DNA of 64,000 nucleotides from an uncultured Caulobacter sp. GTDB lineage: Bacteria; Pseudomonadota; Alphaproteobacteria; Caulobacterales; Caulobacteraceae. The stretch lies in contig NZ_CALCDX010000240.1 in NCBI RefSeq assembly GCF_937900395.1, positions 1 through 64,000 of the forward strand, read 5' to 3'. The translations under genes and the position numbers were made by a program. This document shows positions 51,063 through 59,614 of the stretch, piece by piece; the stretch's first letter is position 1, and each line of letters begins with the position of its first letter. Under the pieces are notes generated by a model. It made no database searches, was not told the origin of the DNA, and was given only the letters and a program-made list of their open reading frames with translations.

Positions 51063-51167
51063 GATAAGCCAGGGAGGAAGTCTTGGACGCTGGCGCGGCT
51101 TACGCGCCTGGCGTCCCGTGCTTTCGGCCCCACCCTCTCACGCCCCCGCGGCCAGCCGAAGCGCCCC

Positions 51168-52379
51168 ATGCCCAAGATCATCGCCGCCAAGACCATCGTC
51201 ACCTGCCCGGGGCGCAACTTCGTCACGCTGAAGATCATGACGGAAGACGGCGTCTACGGGATCGGCGACGCCACGCTGAACGGCCGTGAATTGGCGGTCG
51301 AGGCGTACCTCTCCGAGCACGTCATCCCCTGCCTGATCGGCCGCGACGCCCACCAGATCGAGGACATCTGGCAGTACCTGTATCGCGGCGCCTACTGGCG
51401 TCGGGGTCCGGTGACCATGGCCGCCATCGCGGCGGTCGACATGGCGCTGTGGGACATCAAGGGCAAGGTCGCCGGCCTGCCGGTCTACCAGCTGCTGGGC
51501 GGCGCCTGCCGCACCGGGGTCATGGTCTACGGCCACGCCAATGGCGAGACGATCGAGGAGACCCTCGACAACGCCGCCCACTACGCCGAGCAGGGCTACA
51601 AGGCCATCCGCCTGCAGACCGGCGTGCCCGGCATGAGCGGCACCTACGGCGTCTCCAAGGACAAGATGTTCTACGAGCCGGCCGACAGCGACCTGCCCAA
51701 GGAGACCATCTGGTCGACCGAGCGCTATCTGCGCTCGACCCCCGCCCTCTTCGAGGCCGCGCGCCTGCGGCTGGGTGACGATCTCCACCTGCTGCACGAC
51801 GTCCACCACCGCCTGACCCCGATCGAGGCCGGGCGCCTGGGCAAGGACCTGGAGCCCTACCGCCTGTTCTGGATGGAGGACGCCACCCCGGCCGAGAACC
51901 AGGCCAGCTTCCGGATCATTCGCCAGCACACCACGACACCGCTGGCGATCGGCGAGATCTTCAACTCGATCTGGGACTGCAAGCAGCTGATCGAGGAGCA
52001 GCTGATCGACTACATCCGCGCCACGGCCGTGCACGCCGGCGGGATCACCCACCTGAAGAAGCTGGCCGCCTTCGCCGACCTGCACCACGTGCGCACCGGC
52101 TGCCATGGGGCCACCGACCTGTCGCCGGTCTGCATGGGCGCGGCCCTGCACTTCGACCTGTCGATCCCGAACTTCGGCGTCCAGGAGTACATGCGCCACA
52201 CGGCCGAGACCGACGCGGTGTTCCCGCACGCCTACACGTTCAAGGACGGCATGCTGCACCCCGGCGACGCGCCGGGCCTGGGCGTCGACATCGACGAGGA
52301 ATTGGCCGCCAAGTATCCCTACAAGCGCGCCTATCTGCCGATCGCCCGCCGCCTGGACGGCTCGATGCACGATTGGTGA
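51168..52379 (+). CDS. manD: D-mannonate dehydratase, enolase superfamily (ManD)
   Basis: 403 residues. Start [20 protein letters not shown] is typical. Capping domain to about residue 125. Barrel metal ligands: Asp in [17 protein letters not shown], Glu in [13 protein letters not shown] and Glu in [14 protein letters not shown]. The motif [20 protein letters not shown] marks ManD; Caulobacter ManD has been characterised. It dehydrates mannonate to 2-keto-3-deoxygluconate in the cytoplasm, the path for glucuronate released by GH67. A regulator gene follows 108 bases downstream. Confidence 0.95.
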   Translation: MPKIIAAKTIVTCPGRNFVTLKIMTEDGVYGIGDATLNGRELAVEAYLSEHVIPCLIGRDAHQIEDIWQYLYRGAYWRRGPVTMAAIAAVDMALWDIKGKVAGLPVYQLLGGACRTGVMVYGHANGETIEETLDNAAHYAEQGYKAIRLQTGVPGMSGTYGVSKDKMFYEPADSDLPKETIWSTERYLRSTPALFEAARLRLGDDLHLLHDVHHRLTPIEAGRLGKDLEPYRLFWMEDATPAENQASFRIIRQHTTTPLAIGEIFNSIWDCKQLIEEQLIDYIRATAVHAGGITHLKKLAAFADLHHVRTGCHGATDLSPVCMGAALHFDLSIPNFGVQEYMRHTAETDAVFPHAYTFKDGMLHPGDAPGLGVDIDEELAAKYPYKRAYLPIARRLDGSMHDW

Positions 52380-52487
52380 GCGCAGGCGGAGGGAGCCTGT
52401 CAGGAGAAAACACGCCAAGCGTCGCCGTGGTCCGTGGTAGAAACGACACCTAGACAAGCTAGCGCCTTTCGGGCCCCTTCGCCGACC

Positions 52488-53237
52488 ATGTCAGACAACG
52501 TCAAGCTCTACCGTAAGATCGCCGACACCGTGGCCGAGGCCATCGAGGCCGGGCAGTACAAGATCGGCGATCGCCTGCCGACCGAGCGGGAGCTGGCCGA
52601 ACAGTTCGGGGTCTCCCGCCCCACCCTGCGCGAGGCGATGATCGCGCTGGAAATGCTGGGCATGATCGAGGCCCGCCACGGCCTGGGCATCTATGTCACC
52701 GGCAATGTGCGGCCGGTCGCGCCCTCCAGCGACATTGACTTCGAGATCGGCGCCTTCGAGCTGATCGAGGCCCGCCGCCTGTTCGAAGGCGAGGCCGCCG
52801 CCCTCGCCGCCACCTCGATCACCGACGAGCAGATCGCCGAGCTGGAAAGCCTTCTGCAGCGGATGCATGAGGAGGAGGAGATCCGGGGCGAGGACGCCGA
52901 CCGCGAGTTCCACCTGACCATCGCCCGCGCCACCGGCAACGGCGCGATCATCGCCACGATCGAGAACCTGTGGGACTGGCGCAATCGCTCGCCCCTGGCC
53001 CGTAACATCCTGGCCCGCGCCCGCGGCATGGGCCTTGAGCCCCGCATCGTCGAGCACCGCCGCGTGGTCGAAGCGCTAAAGGCCCGCGACCCCGCCGCCG
53101 CCCGCCAGGCCATGCGCAACCACCTGGAACGCGTCATCGACCACCTGCTGCACGCGACCGAGACCGAAGCGGTCCAGAAAGCCCAGCAGGAGACCAAGGC
53201 GCGCCGCAGCGCGATCGCGAAAAGGGTGGCGATTTGA
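52488..53237 (+). CDS. FadR-subfamily GntR transcriptional regulator (uronate-type)
   Basis: 249 residues from the ATG at 52488. Winged helix: IGDRLPTERELAEQFGVSRP and TLREAMIALEMLGMIEARHG. Effector domain (FCD, about 95-230) with metal-site Asp and His in DADREFHLTIARATGN, and EHRRVVEALKARDPAAARQA. The FadR group includes UxuR/ExuR, which respond to uronates. Placement after manD and opposite aguA fits control of glucuronate release and use. Confidence 0.93.
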   Translation: MSDNVKLYRKIADTVAEAIEAGQYKIGDRLPTERELAEQFGVSRPTLREAMIALEMLGMIEARHGLGIYVTGNVRPVAPSSDIDFEIGAFELIEARRLFEGEAAALAATSITDEQIAELESLLQRMHEEEEIRGEDADREFHLTIARATGNGAIIATIENLWDWRNRSPLARNILARARGMGLEPRIVEHRRVVEALKARDPAAARQAMRNHLERVIDHLLHATETEAVQKAQQETKARRSAIAKRVAI

Positions 53238-53243
53238 GGAAAT

Positions 53244-53765
53244 CCCTCTCTCTTTGAGAGAGGGAGGGGCCCATCGCGCAGCGATGGGAGGGTGAGTGGT
53301 CAAGCGCTCGCCGAAACGCGGATTCCTTTGGTTGAACACTCTCGAAGAGCACAGCCATGCTCTTCCGGTGAACCGCACCGTGATCGCCCGTCAGCTTCGT
53401 CAGCGCCAGACCTTCGCCGAGAAGACGCTCTGGGCGATAGTCCGCAACCGACGTCTGGGTGGCTTCAAGTTCATGCGCCAGGCGGTCGTGGACCGCTACA
53501 TCGTCGATTTCGTCTGCCAGTCCGCGAAAGTCGTCGTCGAACTCGACGGGCCCGTTCACGAGGGGCGGGAGGAGCAGGACGCGGACCGTGCGCGGATCCT
53601 GGAGCTCTGCGGCTATCTTGCGCTGAGATTTCGCAACGAGCGGGTTCTGACCGATCCAGGTGGGACCGCCGATGAAATCCTGGCCGTGTTGCGCATGGGA
53701 AGGGCTTGACCACTCACCTTCCCGCCGCTGCGCGGCGGGCCCCTCCCTCTCTCAAAGAGAGAGGG
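53244..53765 (+). mobile_element. class F element carrying a DUF559 nuclease gene, copy F1
   Basis: Arms are 53244-53305 and 53704-53765, 62 bp each, inverted, 58 of 62 bases matching. Each has an outer hairpin CCCTCTCTC-TTT-GAGAGAGGG and an inner hairpin. The inner stem is CCCATCGC/GCGATGGG on the left and CCCGCCGC/GCGGCGGG (as complement) on the right, so all four differences are paired. Inner edges GGTGAGTGGTCAAGC and complement match perfectly. The gap is filled by one DUF559 gene. Confidence 0.85.
53296..53709 (+). CDS. DUF559 (Vsr-like fold) endonuclease
   Basis: 137 residues from the GTG at 53296, which lies inside the left repeat arm; a GTG at about 53368 is a shorter alternative. 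Core: RTVIARQLRQRQTFAEKTLW, RNRRLGGFKFMRQAVVDRYI, VDFVCQSAKVVVELDGPVHE and GYLALRFRNERVL. Metal-site candidates are Asp of IVDF and Glu/Asp of VELDG. The TGA stop is within the right arm. Only about 25-30 percent of residues match the B3 nuclease, so the two are different lineages, each with its own arm type. Confidence 0.88.
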   Translation: MVKRSPKRGFLWLNTLEEHSHALPVNRTVIARQLRQRQTFAEKTLWAIVRNRRLGGFKFMRQAVVDRYIVDFVCQSAKVVVELDGPVHEGREEQDADRARILELCGYLALRFRNERVLTDPGGTADEILAVLRMGRA

Positions 53766-53804
53766 TATCTGTTCTGAAGCCCCTTCCCATGCCACCACTG
53801 CCCC

Positions 53805-54899
53805 ATGCTGAAGCTCCCGCCCCTCAAGCCTGATTCCGACCAGATGCTGCATCTCGACGCCCTGCGGATCGTCGGGGCGGTGATGATCGTGGTGTTCCAC
53901 TTCAACCGGTTCATCAATCTGGACGGCCACTGGCAGTGGGCGGACGACACGATCAAGACCTTCAGCCTGATCGTGGACCTGTTCTTCCTGATCTCCGGCT
54001 ATGTGATGGCGGCGATCTATACCGGGAAGCTGAGCACCTTCGGCAAGTACCGGGACTTCCTGCAAAAGCGCGTGGCGCGGCTGGGGCCACTGCACTGGGC
54101 GACAATGCTGGTGTTCATCGCCGTGGCCGCCGCCGGCGCGGCCGGCTGGATCCAGGACCGCGATCCGCGTCGCTACGATGTGGCCTGCATCGTGCCCAAC
54201 ATCGTCTTCATCCACGCGTGGGGAGTCTGCCATTCCCAGACCTGGAACTTCGTCAGCTGGGCGATCAGCGCCGAGATGGGGATGTACCTGATCCTGCCGC
54301 TGCTGTTCCTGCTGACGGCGCGCGGCCCGTGGGTCACCTTGGCGACGGCCCTGCTGTCGATCGTGGTCATGCTGCAGACCCCGCACGGCGACAGGCCCTT
54401 CCACCAGTGGACCTGGGACTACGGGGTGCTCCGCGCGGTTCCGGGCTTCCTGATCGGCATGGCGGCCTTCCAGCTGCGAGGGCCGCTGGCGAAGATCCCG
54501 CGCCCGAACCTGCTGATGTGGCTGCTGCTCGCGGCCTATCTGGTCGCCTCGTGGGCGGGAACGCCGAGGACCGTCCTGCTGTTCGTCGTCTACGCCATCG
54601 GCCTGCTGGGCGTGGCGGCCGACGCCAAGGGCGTCCAGGGCGGCGTCAGCCGGCGACTGGCGCCGTGGGCGCAGCTGTCGTTCAGCCTGTACCTTCTGCA
54701 CCCGATCGCCCTGAAGATGGGCCTGGCCTGGGTGGGTCTGGGGATGTGGAGCCTGAACGGCGACCTGATGCGCCTGTGGGTTCTGTTCTGGGTCGTGGCC
54801 CTGTTCCCGATCGCCTATCTGTCGCTGGTGTTCTTCGAGCGCCCGGCGCGGGATTGGCTGGCGGGGCTGGGGAAGCCCCCAAAGCCCCCTCTCTCCTAG
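53805..54899 (+). CDS. acyltransferase 3 (OatA/NodX-like) membrane protein
   Basis: 364 residues with about ten membrane segments. N-terminal LHLDALRIVGAVMIVVFHFN with the conserved His, SLIVDLFFLISGYVM and FLQKRVARLGPLHW with the RxxR/P region typical of acyltransferase 3. C-terminal LYLLHPIALKMGLAW is a second hallmark. It transfers acyl groups to exported sugars or lipids; target unknown. The last residues (PPLS) and the TAG stop come from the hairpin of the class F2 repeat. Confidence 0.92.
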   Translation: MLKLPPLKPDSDQMLHLDALRIVGAVMIVVFHFNRFINLDGHWQWADDTIKTFSLIVDLFFLISGYVMAAIYTGKLSTFGKYRDFLQKRVARLGPLHWATMLVFIAVAAAGAAGWIQDRDPRRYDVACIVPNIVFIHAWGVCHSQTWNFVSWAISAEMGMYLILPLLFLLTARGPWVTLATALLSIVVMLQTPHGDRPFHQWTWDYGVLRAVPGFLIGMAAFQLRGPLAKIPRPNLLMWLLLAAYLVASWAGTPRTVLLFVVYAIGLLGVAADAKGVQGGVSRRLAPWAQLSFSLYLLHPIALKMGLAWVGLGMWSLNGDLMRLWVLFWVVALFPIAYLSLVFFERPARDWLAGLGKPPKPPLS

Positions 54900-55020
54900 A
54901 GAGAGGGTTGGGGTGAGAGGTTACGAGGTTTGACGGCGCGCCGGCAGAGCGGTCACCGCCGCAACCACTCACCCTCCCACCGCTTCGCGGCGGGCCCCTC
55001 CCTCTCTCAAAGAGAGAGGG
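54887..55020. repeat. class F palindromic element, copy F2, without nuclease gene
   Basis: Left outer hairpin CCCTCTCTC-CTA-GAGAGAGGG (54887-54907) supplies the TAG of the acyltransferase. Right arm holds CCACCGC-TTC-GCGGCGG and CCCTCTCTC-AAA-GAGAGAGGG, whose complement supplies the TGA of the HAD gene. Spacer contains the 18-base string at 54924-54941 that recurs at 62567. Confidence 0.9.
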
Positions 55021-55720
55021 ATTTCGCTACGTGATCCACCCACGCCGGCAGCTCGCTGATGCTGGCCAGCTCGACGTAGCGCGGATGGTTCTCGGGCGCC
55101 TCGGCGGCCTCGTGGGACCAGACCAGCGGATACGGGATCAGCGCGCCCCAGCAGCCGGCCTCCAGGGCCGGCAGGATGTCCGAGCGCATCGAATTGCCGG
55201 CCATCACCGCCTGCTCGGCGCCGGTGCCGTAGCGGTCGAACACCCTGCGGTAGGTCCCGGCGTCCTTCTCCGACACGATCTCGACCGCCACGAAGTAGTC
55301 GCCCAGGCCCGACGAGGCCAGCTTCTGCTCCTGGTGCAGCAGATCCCCCTTGGTGATCAGGACCAGGCGATATTGCTCCGACAGTGCGGCCAGGGCGTTC
55401 TCGACGCCGGGCAGCGGTTCGATCGGCTCGGTCAGCATCTCGCGGCCGACGGCCAGGATCTCGCGGATCACGCGGGTGTCGACCGCGCCGTCGGTGACTT
55501 CCAGCGCCGTCTCGATCATCGACAGGGTGAAGCCCTTGGCCCCATAGCCGTAGACGCGGAGATTGCGCTTCTCGACGGCCGTCAGCTGGGCTTCGATCTT
55601 CTCCGGGTCGCCGTGCTCGGACAGCAGGTCCAGGAAGCGCTGGTGCGAAAGGCGAAACAGGCTCTCGCAGTGCCAGAGAGTGTCGTCGGCGTCGACGCCG
55701 ACGGTGGTGATGCTCGTCAT
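55007..55720 (-). CDS. HAD-superfamily hydrolase
   Basis: 237 residues from the ATG at 55720 (MTSITTVGVDADDTLWHCES). Motif I is GVDADDTLW, motif II VLITKGDLLHQ, motif III Lys in EIVSEKDAGTYRRV and motif IV GNSMRSDILPALEAG. A helical cap lies between motif I and II. Likely a small-molecule phosphatase (YjjG-like). The last residues (SLSL) and the stop are encoded by the outer hairpin of the F2 repeat. Confidence 0.92.
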   Translation of the reverse strand: MTSITTVGVDADDTLWHCESLFRLSHQRFLDLLSEHGDPEKIEAQLTAVEKRNLRVYGYGAKGFTLSMIETALEVTDGAVDTRVIREILAVGREMLTEPIEPLPGVENALAALSEQYRLVLITKGDLLHQEQKLASSGLGDYFVAVEIVSEKDAGTYRRVFDRYGTGAEQAVMAGNSMRSDILPALEAGCWGALIPYPLVWSHEAAEAPENHPRYVELASISELPAWVDHVAKSLSL

Positions 55721-55784
55721 GGGGTCGGGGTTTAGCATCGCCGCGCGCGGGACGCACCCGCCAGCGGACCTCAGCCAGGGAACC

Positions 55785-55919
55785 TCAGAAGGTCAGGACC
55801 GCGAACACCACCAGGCTGACCGGCACGGCGGCCGACAGCACCATGCCCACGAGCGCTTCCGCCAATCCGAAGATCAGGCGGCTCGCCGAGAACAGCTCTT
55901 GGGGCGGGGTGGGGATCAT
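55785..55919 (-). CDS. small single-pass membrane protein, unknown function
   Basis: 44 residues from the ATG at 55919, with AAAGGAGC nine bases upstream. N-terminal tail of about 15 residues and one hydrophobic segment of about 25 residues (LVGMVLSAAVPVSLVVFAVL) at the C-terminus. No family recognised. Good ribosome site and codon use like its neighbours make it a real gene rather than chance. Confidence 0.65.
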   Translation of the reverse strand: MIPTPPQELFSASRLIFGLAEALVGMVLSAAVPVSLVVFAVLTF

Positions 55920-56027
55920 CGGGTTTGAGCTCCTTTCCGGAGGACGTAACCCGATCCTGGTTAAGGTTCCGGTAGCCGCCGCCCGCGCGGGGTTGCGACA
56001 GATTGTCCGCGTCGGCCGCCTACGGCC

Positions 56028-56057
56028 CAAAAGAAAGGCCCGGCGCGAGGCCGGGCC
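56028..56057 (-). terminator. intrinsic terminator of the TonB receptor gene
   Basis: An 8-bp stem GGCCCGGC/GCCGGGCC (56037-56057) with loop GCGAG or CTCGC is followed on the minus strand by TTTCTTTTG. It begins about 64 bases past the receptor stop. Confidence 0.85.
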
Positions 56058-56120
56058 AGATGGTCTTGGGGGAGGAAGCGCGGTCCGGATCCCGAAGGAC
56101 CCGGACCGATTTCGATAAGC

Positions 56121-59100
56121 CTAGAAGCTCATCCGCAGGCCCAGCACGTAAGTACGGCCGGGCTTGTAGTAGGTGAAGGTCGCGTTGTCGTACTGGAAGT
56201 ACGAGCGCAGCGACTCGTTGGTCAGGTTGGTGACGTTGAAGGTCACCTGCGGCGCGTTCTTCATGCCGAAGATCTTCTCCAGATCGTAGCTCGAAGAGAA
56301 GTCCGTCTGCTTGTAGTCGTCCGAGAACAGGGCGGCTTGGGTCACGCCGTTCTGGTTGGCGCCGCTGGACTGCGAGCCCTTCCGGTAGACGTGGCTCAGA
56401 CGCAGGCTGACGCCGTTGTGCTCGTAGTAGCCGGTCAGGTTGTAGGTGTACTTGGCCACGCCGTAGGCGGTCGCCGGACCGTTGCTGGTCTGGTCGACGA
56501 TCGTGGCGTTGGCGTTGAAGCCCAGACCCTCGACGCCGAAGCGGCTGGTCAGGAAGTCGAGCGGCTGCACCCACTGGAATTCCAGGCCGTTGATCGTCAG
56601 CTTGTTGGGCACGTTGATCTGCGACTGGATCTGAACCTGAGCCTGGGTCGGGCCGCCACGCGAGTTGATGGCCGTCTTCTGGGTGTCGTTCAGGGTGTCG
56701 TAGGTGATGCCGTACTGGGCCAGGGCCGAGAACGGTTGGGTCACGACGTTGTTGGTCGTGAAGCCGGTCAGCGACTTGCGGAACGCGTTGACCGCGATCA
56801 CGCCTTCCTGGCCGGTGTAGAATTCGAAGCCCAGGTCGATGTTCTTCGAGAAGTACGGCTTCAGGGCCGAGTTGCCGATCGTGGCCTGGTCGGCCGACGG
56901 GGCGCCGAAGGAAACGCCCGGCAGCTGAGCGGCCGGATCCGGACGGGTCATCGTTTCCGAGACCGCGACGCGGGCCACGGCGTTCTCGCTGACGTCATAG
57001 GCGATGTTCGCGGCCGGCAGCCACTTCGAATAGGTGTTCTCGGTGTAGACGAAGTTGGTGACGTTCGGATAGCGCGCGCCGTCCGGCAGCTGAGCGCCGC
57101 CCGGCAGGGTGTTGCGCGGATCCGCCAGCGAGACGCGGCCGCCGATCGTCTGCTTGGTGTGCACGTAGCGGATGCCGATGTTGTAGCGCAGGTCGCTGTC
57201 CTTGACCTGGGTCACGCCGTTCAACTCGGTATAGGCCGAGCTGTTCTTCTCGTTGATATAGCCGCCGCTGGCGCCGGTGTTGGAACCACCCGACTCCGGC
57301 GTGTTGTCGTGGAACTGGTCGTAGTTGGTGGCCTTCTTGACCTTGTCCCAGTCGACGGTGACGAAGCCGGCCGGGCCGGGCTTCAGGTAGCTGGCCAGGC
57401 TGGTCGTCGGGATCAGCGAGCCGCCATAGGTGAGCGTGCCCGACTGACCGGCCGTGTAGCCCGTGCCGTAGCCCGGATAGGTCGGATAGCCGGCCGGGGC
57501 GGCGCCCGGCTGGTTCAGGCCCTGGCAGGGCGGGCCGCTGTTGGGCGAGGGCAGGTTCAGGCTCGGATTGTTGCCGCAGGTCGCGTTCTGCCAGGCGCCG
57601 CTGTTGTCATAGCCGCGGATGGTGCGCGAGATGTCGTCGTAATTGGCGCCGAACTTCAGGCTCAGAGCCTCGTCGCCCCAGGTAACCGAACCGCGAGCGC
57701 CCTTGGTCTCATACCAGCGCTTCTCGTCCTGCATGTTCAGGCGACCGCCGGTCCACACGAAGTTGGCGGGGTTGTTCAGGTCGATGCTGCTCTTGATCGT
57801 CGGGACGCCGGTCGGGTTGTAGGTGTAGTCCACCGTCACGCCGTTGCCGAGCGCGGTCGCCGGACCGAAGGTCGGGCTTTCGCGGTGGAAGGTGCTCTTG
57901 GTGTAGTTGGCCTGGGCCTCGACCTTCAGCTTGTCGTTGATCTGCCATTCGCCGCCCGGATTGATCCCCCACAGCTCGGTCTTTTCGAGATAGGGGCGGA
58001 ATTCCAGGAAGAAGCTCGAGTTGGCGTAGGTGCCCTGGGTGACGGTGCAGCCCGTCGAGCAGTCGGCCTTGTCGTACTTGGTGTTCAGCGGAATGACCGC
58101 GCCGTTGCGGATGATCCACATGATGTCTTCGCGGATCAGGTCGTTCTTCTTGTAGCCGTACAGACCGTCGACATAGAATTTCATGTCGTCGTTCGGCTGC
58201 CACTCGAGGCTGCCCACCAGGTTGATGCGATCGCGCGTGCCGTAGTTGGCCGACGGGCGGCCGATACGCGGCAGCAGGCCGTTGTCGATCTGCTGGATCG
58301 TGGCGCCGGGGTTGTTGGCCAGCAGGAAGGCGCGGTCGATGGTCGTGCCGGCGACCAGGCCGCCGCCGGCGCCGACCGGCACCGTGGCCGGGATCGTCCA
58401 GTTGCCGCCGCCCGTGGCGTTACAGCCGCTGGTCGCGCCGCACTGGGCCGCCGACAGGTTCGGGTTGGTGAAGCCGATGGTCTCGTAGCCGCGCGTGTCG
58501 GTCTTCAGGCGCTGGCCGGAAACGCCGAACAGGACGCCGAAGTTGTCCCAGGTCTTGCTGGCGATCAGCGAACCCTTGCCGCCCAGCTTGGCGCCGTCGG
58601 CCTTCACGCCCTGGATGTTCATGCTCAGGTGCTGACCGGGACGATCGAACGGACGCGCCGAGCGCATGTCGATGTTACCCGCCGCGCCGCCTTCCAGCAG
58701 GCTGGCCGAGTAGCTCTTGTTCACCGTCAGCTTGGTGAAGAGGTCGGTCGGGAAGAACGACAGGTCGACCGAACGGTCGGTGCCTTGCGCGTCGGTCGCG
58801 CCCGACGAGGCCACGGCGATCGAGGCGCCGTTCAGGGTCACGTTGGTGAAGTTCGAGCCGAGACCGCGGATGGCGACGTTCGTGCCTTCGCCGGTGATGT
58901 CACGCGTGATGGTGATGCCGGGGATGCGGTTGAACGACTCGGCGATGTTGGAGTCGGGGAACTTGCCGATGTCTTCGGCGAAGATCGCGTCGGCGAAGCC
59001 GGTGGTCTCGCGCTTGGCGACCGTCGATTGCGCCAGGCTCTTGCGGTAGCCGGTAACGACGATTTCTTCGACCGCGCTGTTGTCCTCCGCGGCGGCCGGG

Positions 59101-59210
59101 GCCGGGGCGGTTTGAGCGTAAGCGGCCTGACCGATCGTCAAAGTGGTCAGGCAGGTCGCGCCGATCAGAGCCAGACGACGGGCGGAACGGTTTTGTCGGG
59201 TAGTCCGCAT
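56121..59210 (-). CDS. TonB-dependent outer-membrane receptor (Caulobacter/Xanthomonas type)
   Basis: 1029 residues. Signal peptide to TIGQAAYAQT (about 33). TonB box region VEEIVVTGYRKSLAQST, plug domain with FPDSNIAESFNRIPGITITR and VAIRGLGSNFTNVTLNGASI, then a 22-strand barrel ending GRTYVLGLRMSF with the terminal Phe. The IPGITITRD form is typical of the large receptors used for glycans in Caulobacter. A LacI-type operator in its promoter suggests it imports xylan or xylose oligomers; this is inference. Confidence 0.95.
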   Translation of the reverse strand: MRTTRQNRSARRLALIGATCLTTLTIGQAAYAQTAPAPAAAEDNSAVEEIVVTGYRKSLAQSTVAKRETTGFADAIFAEDIGKFPDSNIAESFNRIPGITITRDITGEGTNVAIRGLGSNFTNVTLNGASIAVASSGATDAQGTDRSVDLSFFPTDLFTKLTVNKSYSASLLEGGAAGNIDMRSARPFDRPGQHLSMNIQGVKADGAKLGGKGSLIASKTWDNFGVLFGVSGQRLKTDTRGYETIGFTNPNLSAAQCGATSGCNATGGGNWTIPATVPVGAGGGLVAGTTIDRAFLLANNPGATIQQIDNGLLPRIGRPSANYGTRDRINLVGSLEWQPNDDMKFYVDGLYGYKKNDLIREDIMWIIRNGAVIPLNTKYDKADCSTGCTVTQGTYANSSFFLEFRPYLEKTELWGINPGGEWQINDKLKVEAQANYTKSTFHRESPTFGPATALGNGVTVDYTYNPTGVPTIKSSIDLNNPANFVWTGGRLNMQDEKRWYETKGARGSVTWGDEALSLKFGANYDDISRTIRGYDNSGAWQNATCGNNPSLNLPSPNSGPPCQGLNQPGAAPAGYPTYPGYGTGYTAGQSGTLTYGGSLIPTTSLASYLKPGPAGFVTVDWDKVKKATNYDQFHDNTPESGGSNTGASGGYINEKNSSAYTELNGVTQVKDSDLRYNIGIRYVHTKQTIGGRVSLADPRNTLPGGAQLPDGARYPNVTNFVYTENTYSKWLPAANIAYDVSENAVARVAVSETMTRPDPAAQLPGVSFGAPSADQATIGNSALKPYFSKNIDLGFEFYTGQEGVIAVNAFRKSLTGFTTNNVVTQPFSALAQYGITYDTLNDTQKTAINSRGGPTQAQVQIQSQINVPNKLTINGLEFQWVQPLDFLTSRFGVEGLGFNANATIVDQTSNGPATAYGVAKYTYNLTGYYEHNGVSLRLSHVYRKGSQSSGANQNGVTQAALFSDDYKQTDFSSSYDLEKIFGMKNAPQVTFNVTNLTNESLRSYFQYDNATFTYYKPGRTYVLGLRMSF

Positions 59211-59303
59211 GTTTCTCCCCCTAAGGTTGACGCCTTGCGCCAGTTCGTTGTTCGCCGCGACCCGCCGACTCCTTTTAGAGTCTGACGCCCCGCCATAAGG
59301 CAG

Positions 59304-59317
59304 TGGTAGCGGTCACA
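59304..59317 (+). promoter_or_regulatory. LacI-type operator upstream of the TonB receptor
   Basis: TGGTAGCGGTCACA fits every fixed position of TGNNANCGNTNNCA. It lies about 94 bases upstream of the receptor start, in a 240-base leader/promoter region that is otherwise free of genes. Its left half TGGTAGCG equals that of the xylanase operator. Confidence 0.6.
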
Positions 59318-59449
59318 CTGGAAGCGTTACGAGGTATGTCCTCGTGTGTCAACGTGGTCAGACCTTGTTGTCGGGAGAGTGTCGGACCTTTGGTTGGCCA
59401 CTGCGGCGCCGGCGCAACGGTGTTGGGTTGGGGGGAGGTTAACGTGAAC

Positions 59450-59586
59450 AGCGCCCCCTCCGTCTCGCCGCTTCGCGCCGAGCCACCTCCCCCGTTACAC
59501 GGGTGAGGATGAAGCGGACTCCTCCTGCCCCGCTTGCGGGGGAGGTGGCGCGGCGCCGATAGGCGACGTGACGGAGGGGGCGCTTC
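59450..59586. repeat. class G palindromic element, copy G3
   Basis: Outer ends GCGCCCCCTCCGTC and GACGGAGGGGGCGC. Central part has GGGGGAGGTGG, and left inner hairpin reads TCGCC-GCTT-related with changes, so it is somewhat decayed. Between the TonB receptor promoter and the DUF1272 gene; a remaining 30 bases before that gene hold nothing else. Confidence 0.87.
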
Positions 59587-59614
59587 GAGCCCCTTTCATA
59601 AGGAGTGGGAGCGC

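Noticed and set aside
56337..59285. A 982-codon open frame on the plus strand opposite the TonB receptor
   Set aside because: High-GC codon use opens long shadow frames. Its translation is low-complexity (Gly, Arg, Val, Ala) with no domain, while the minus-strand frame is a full TonB receptor with signal peptide and terminal Phe.
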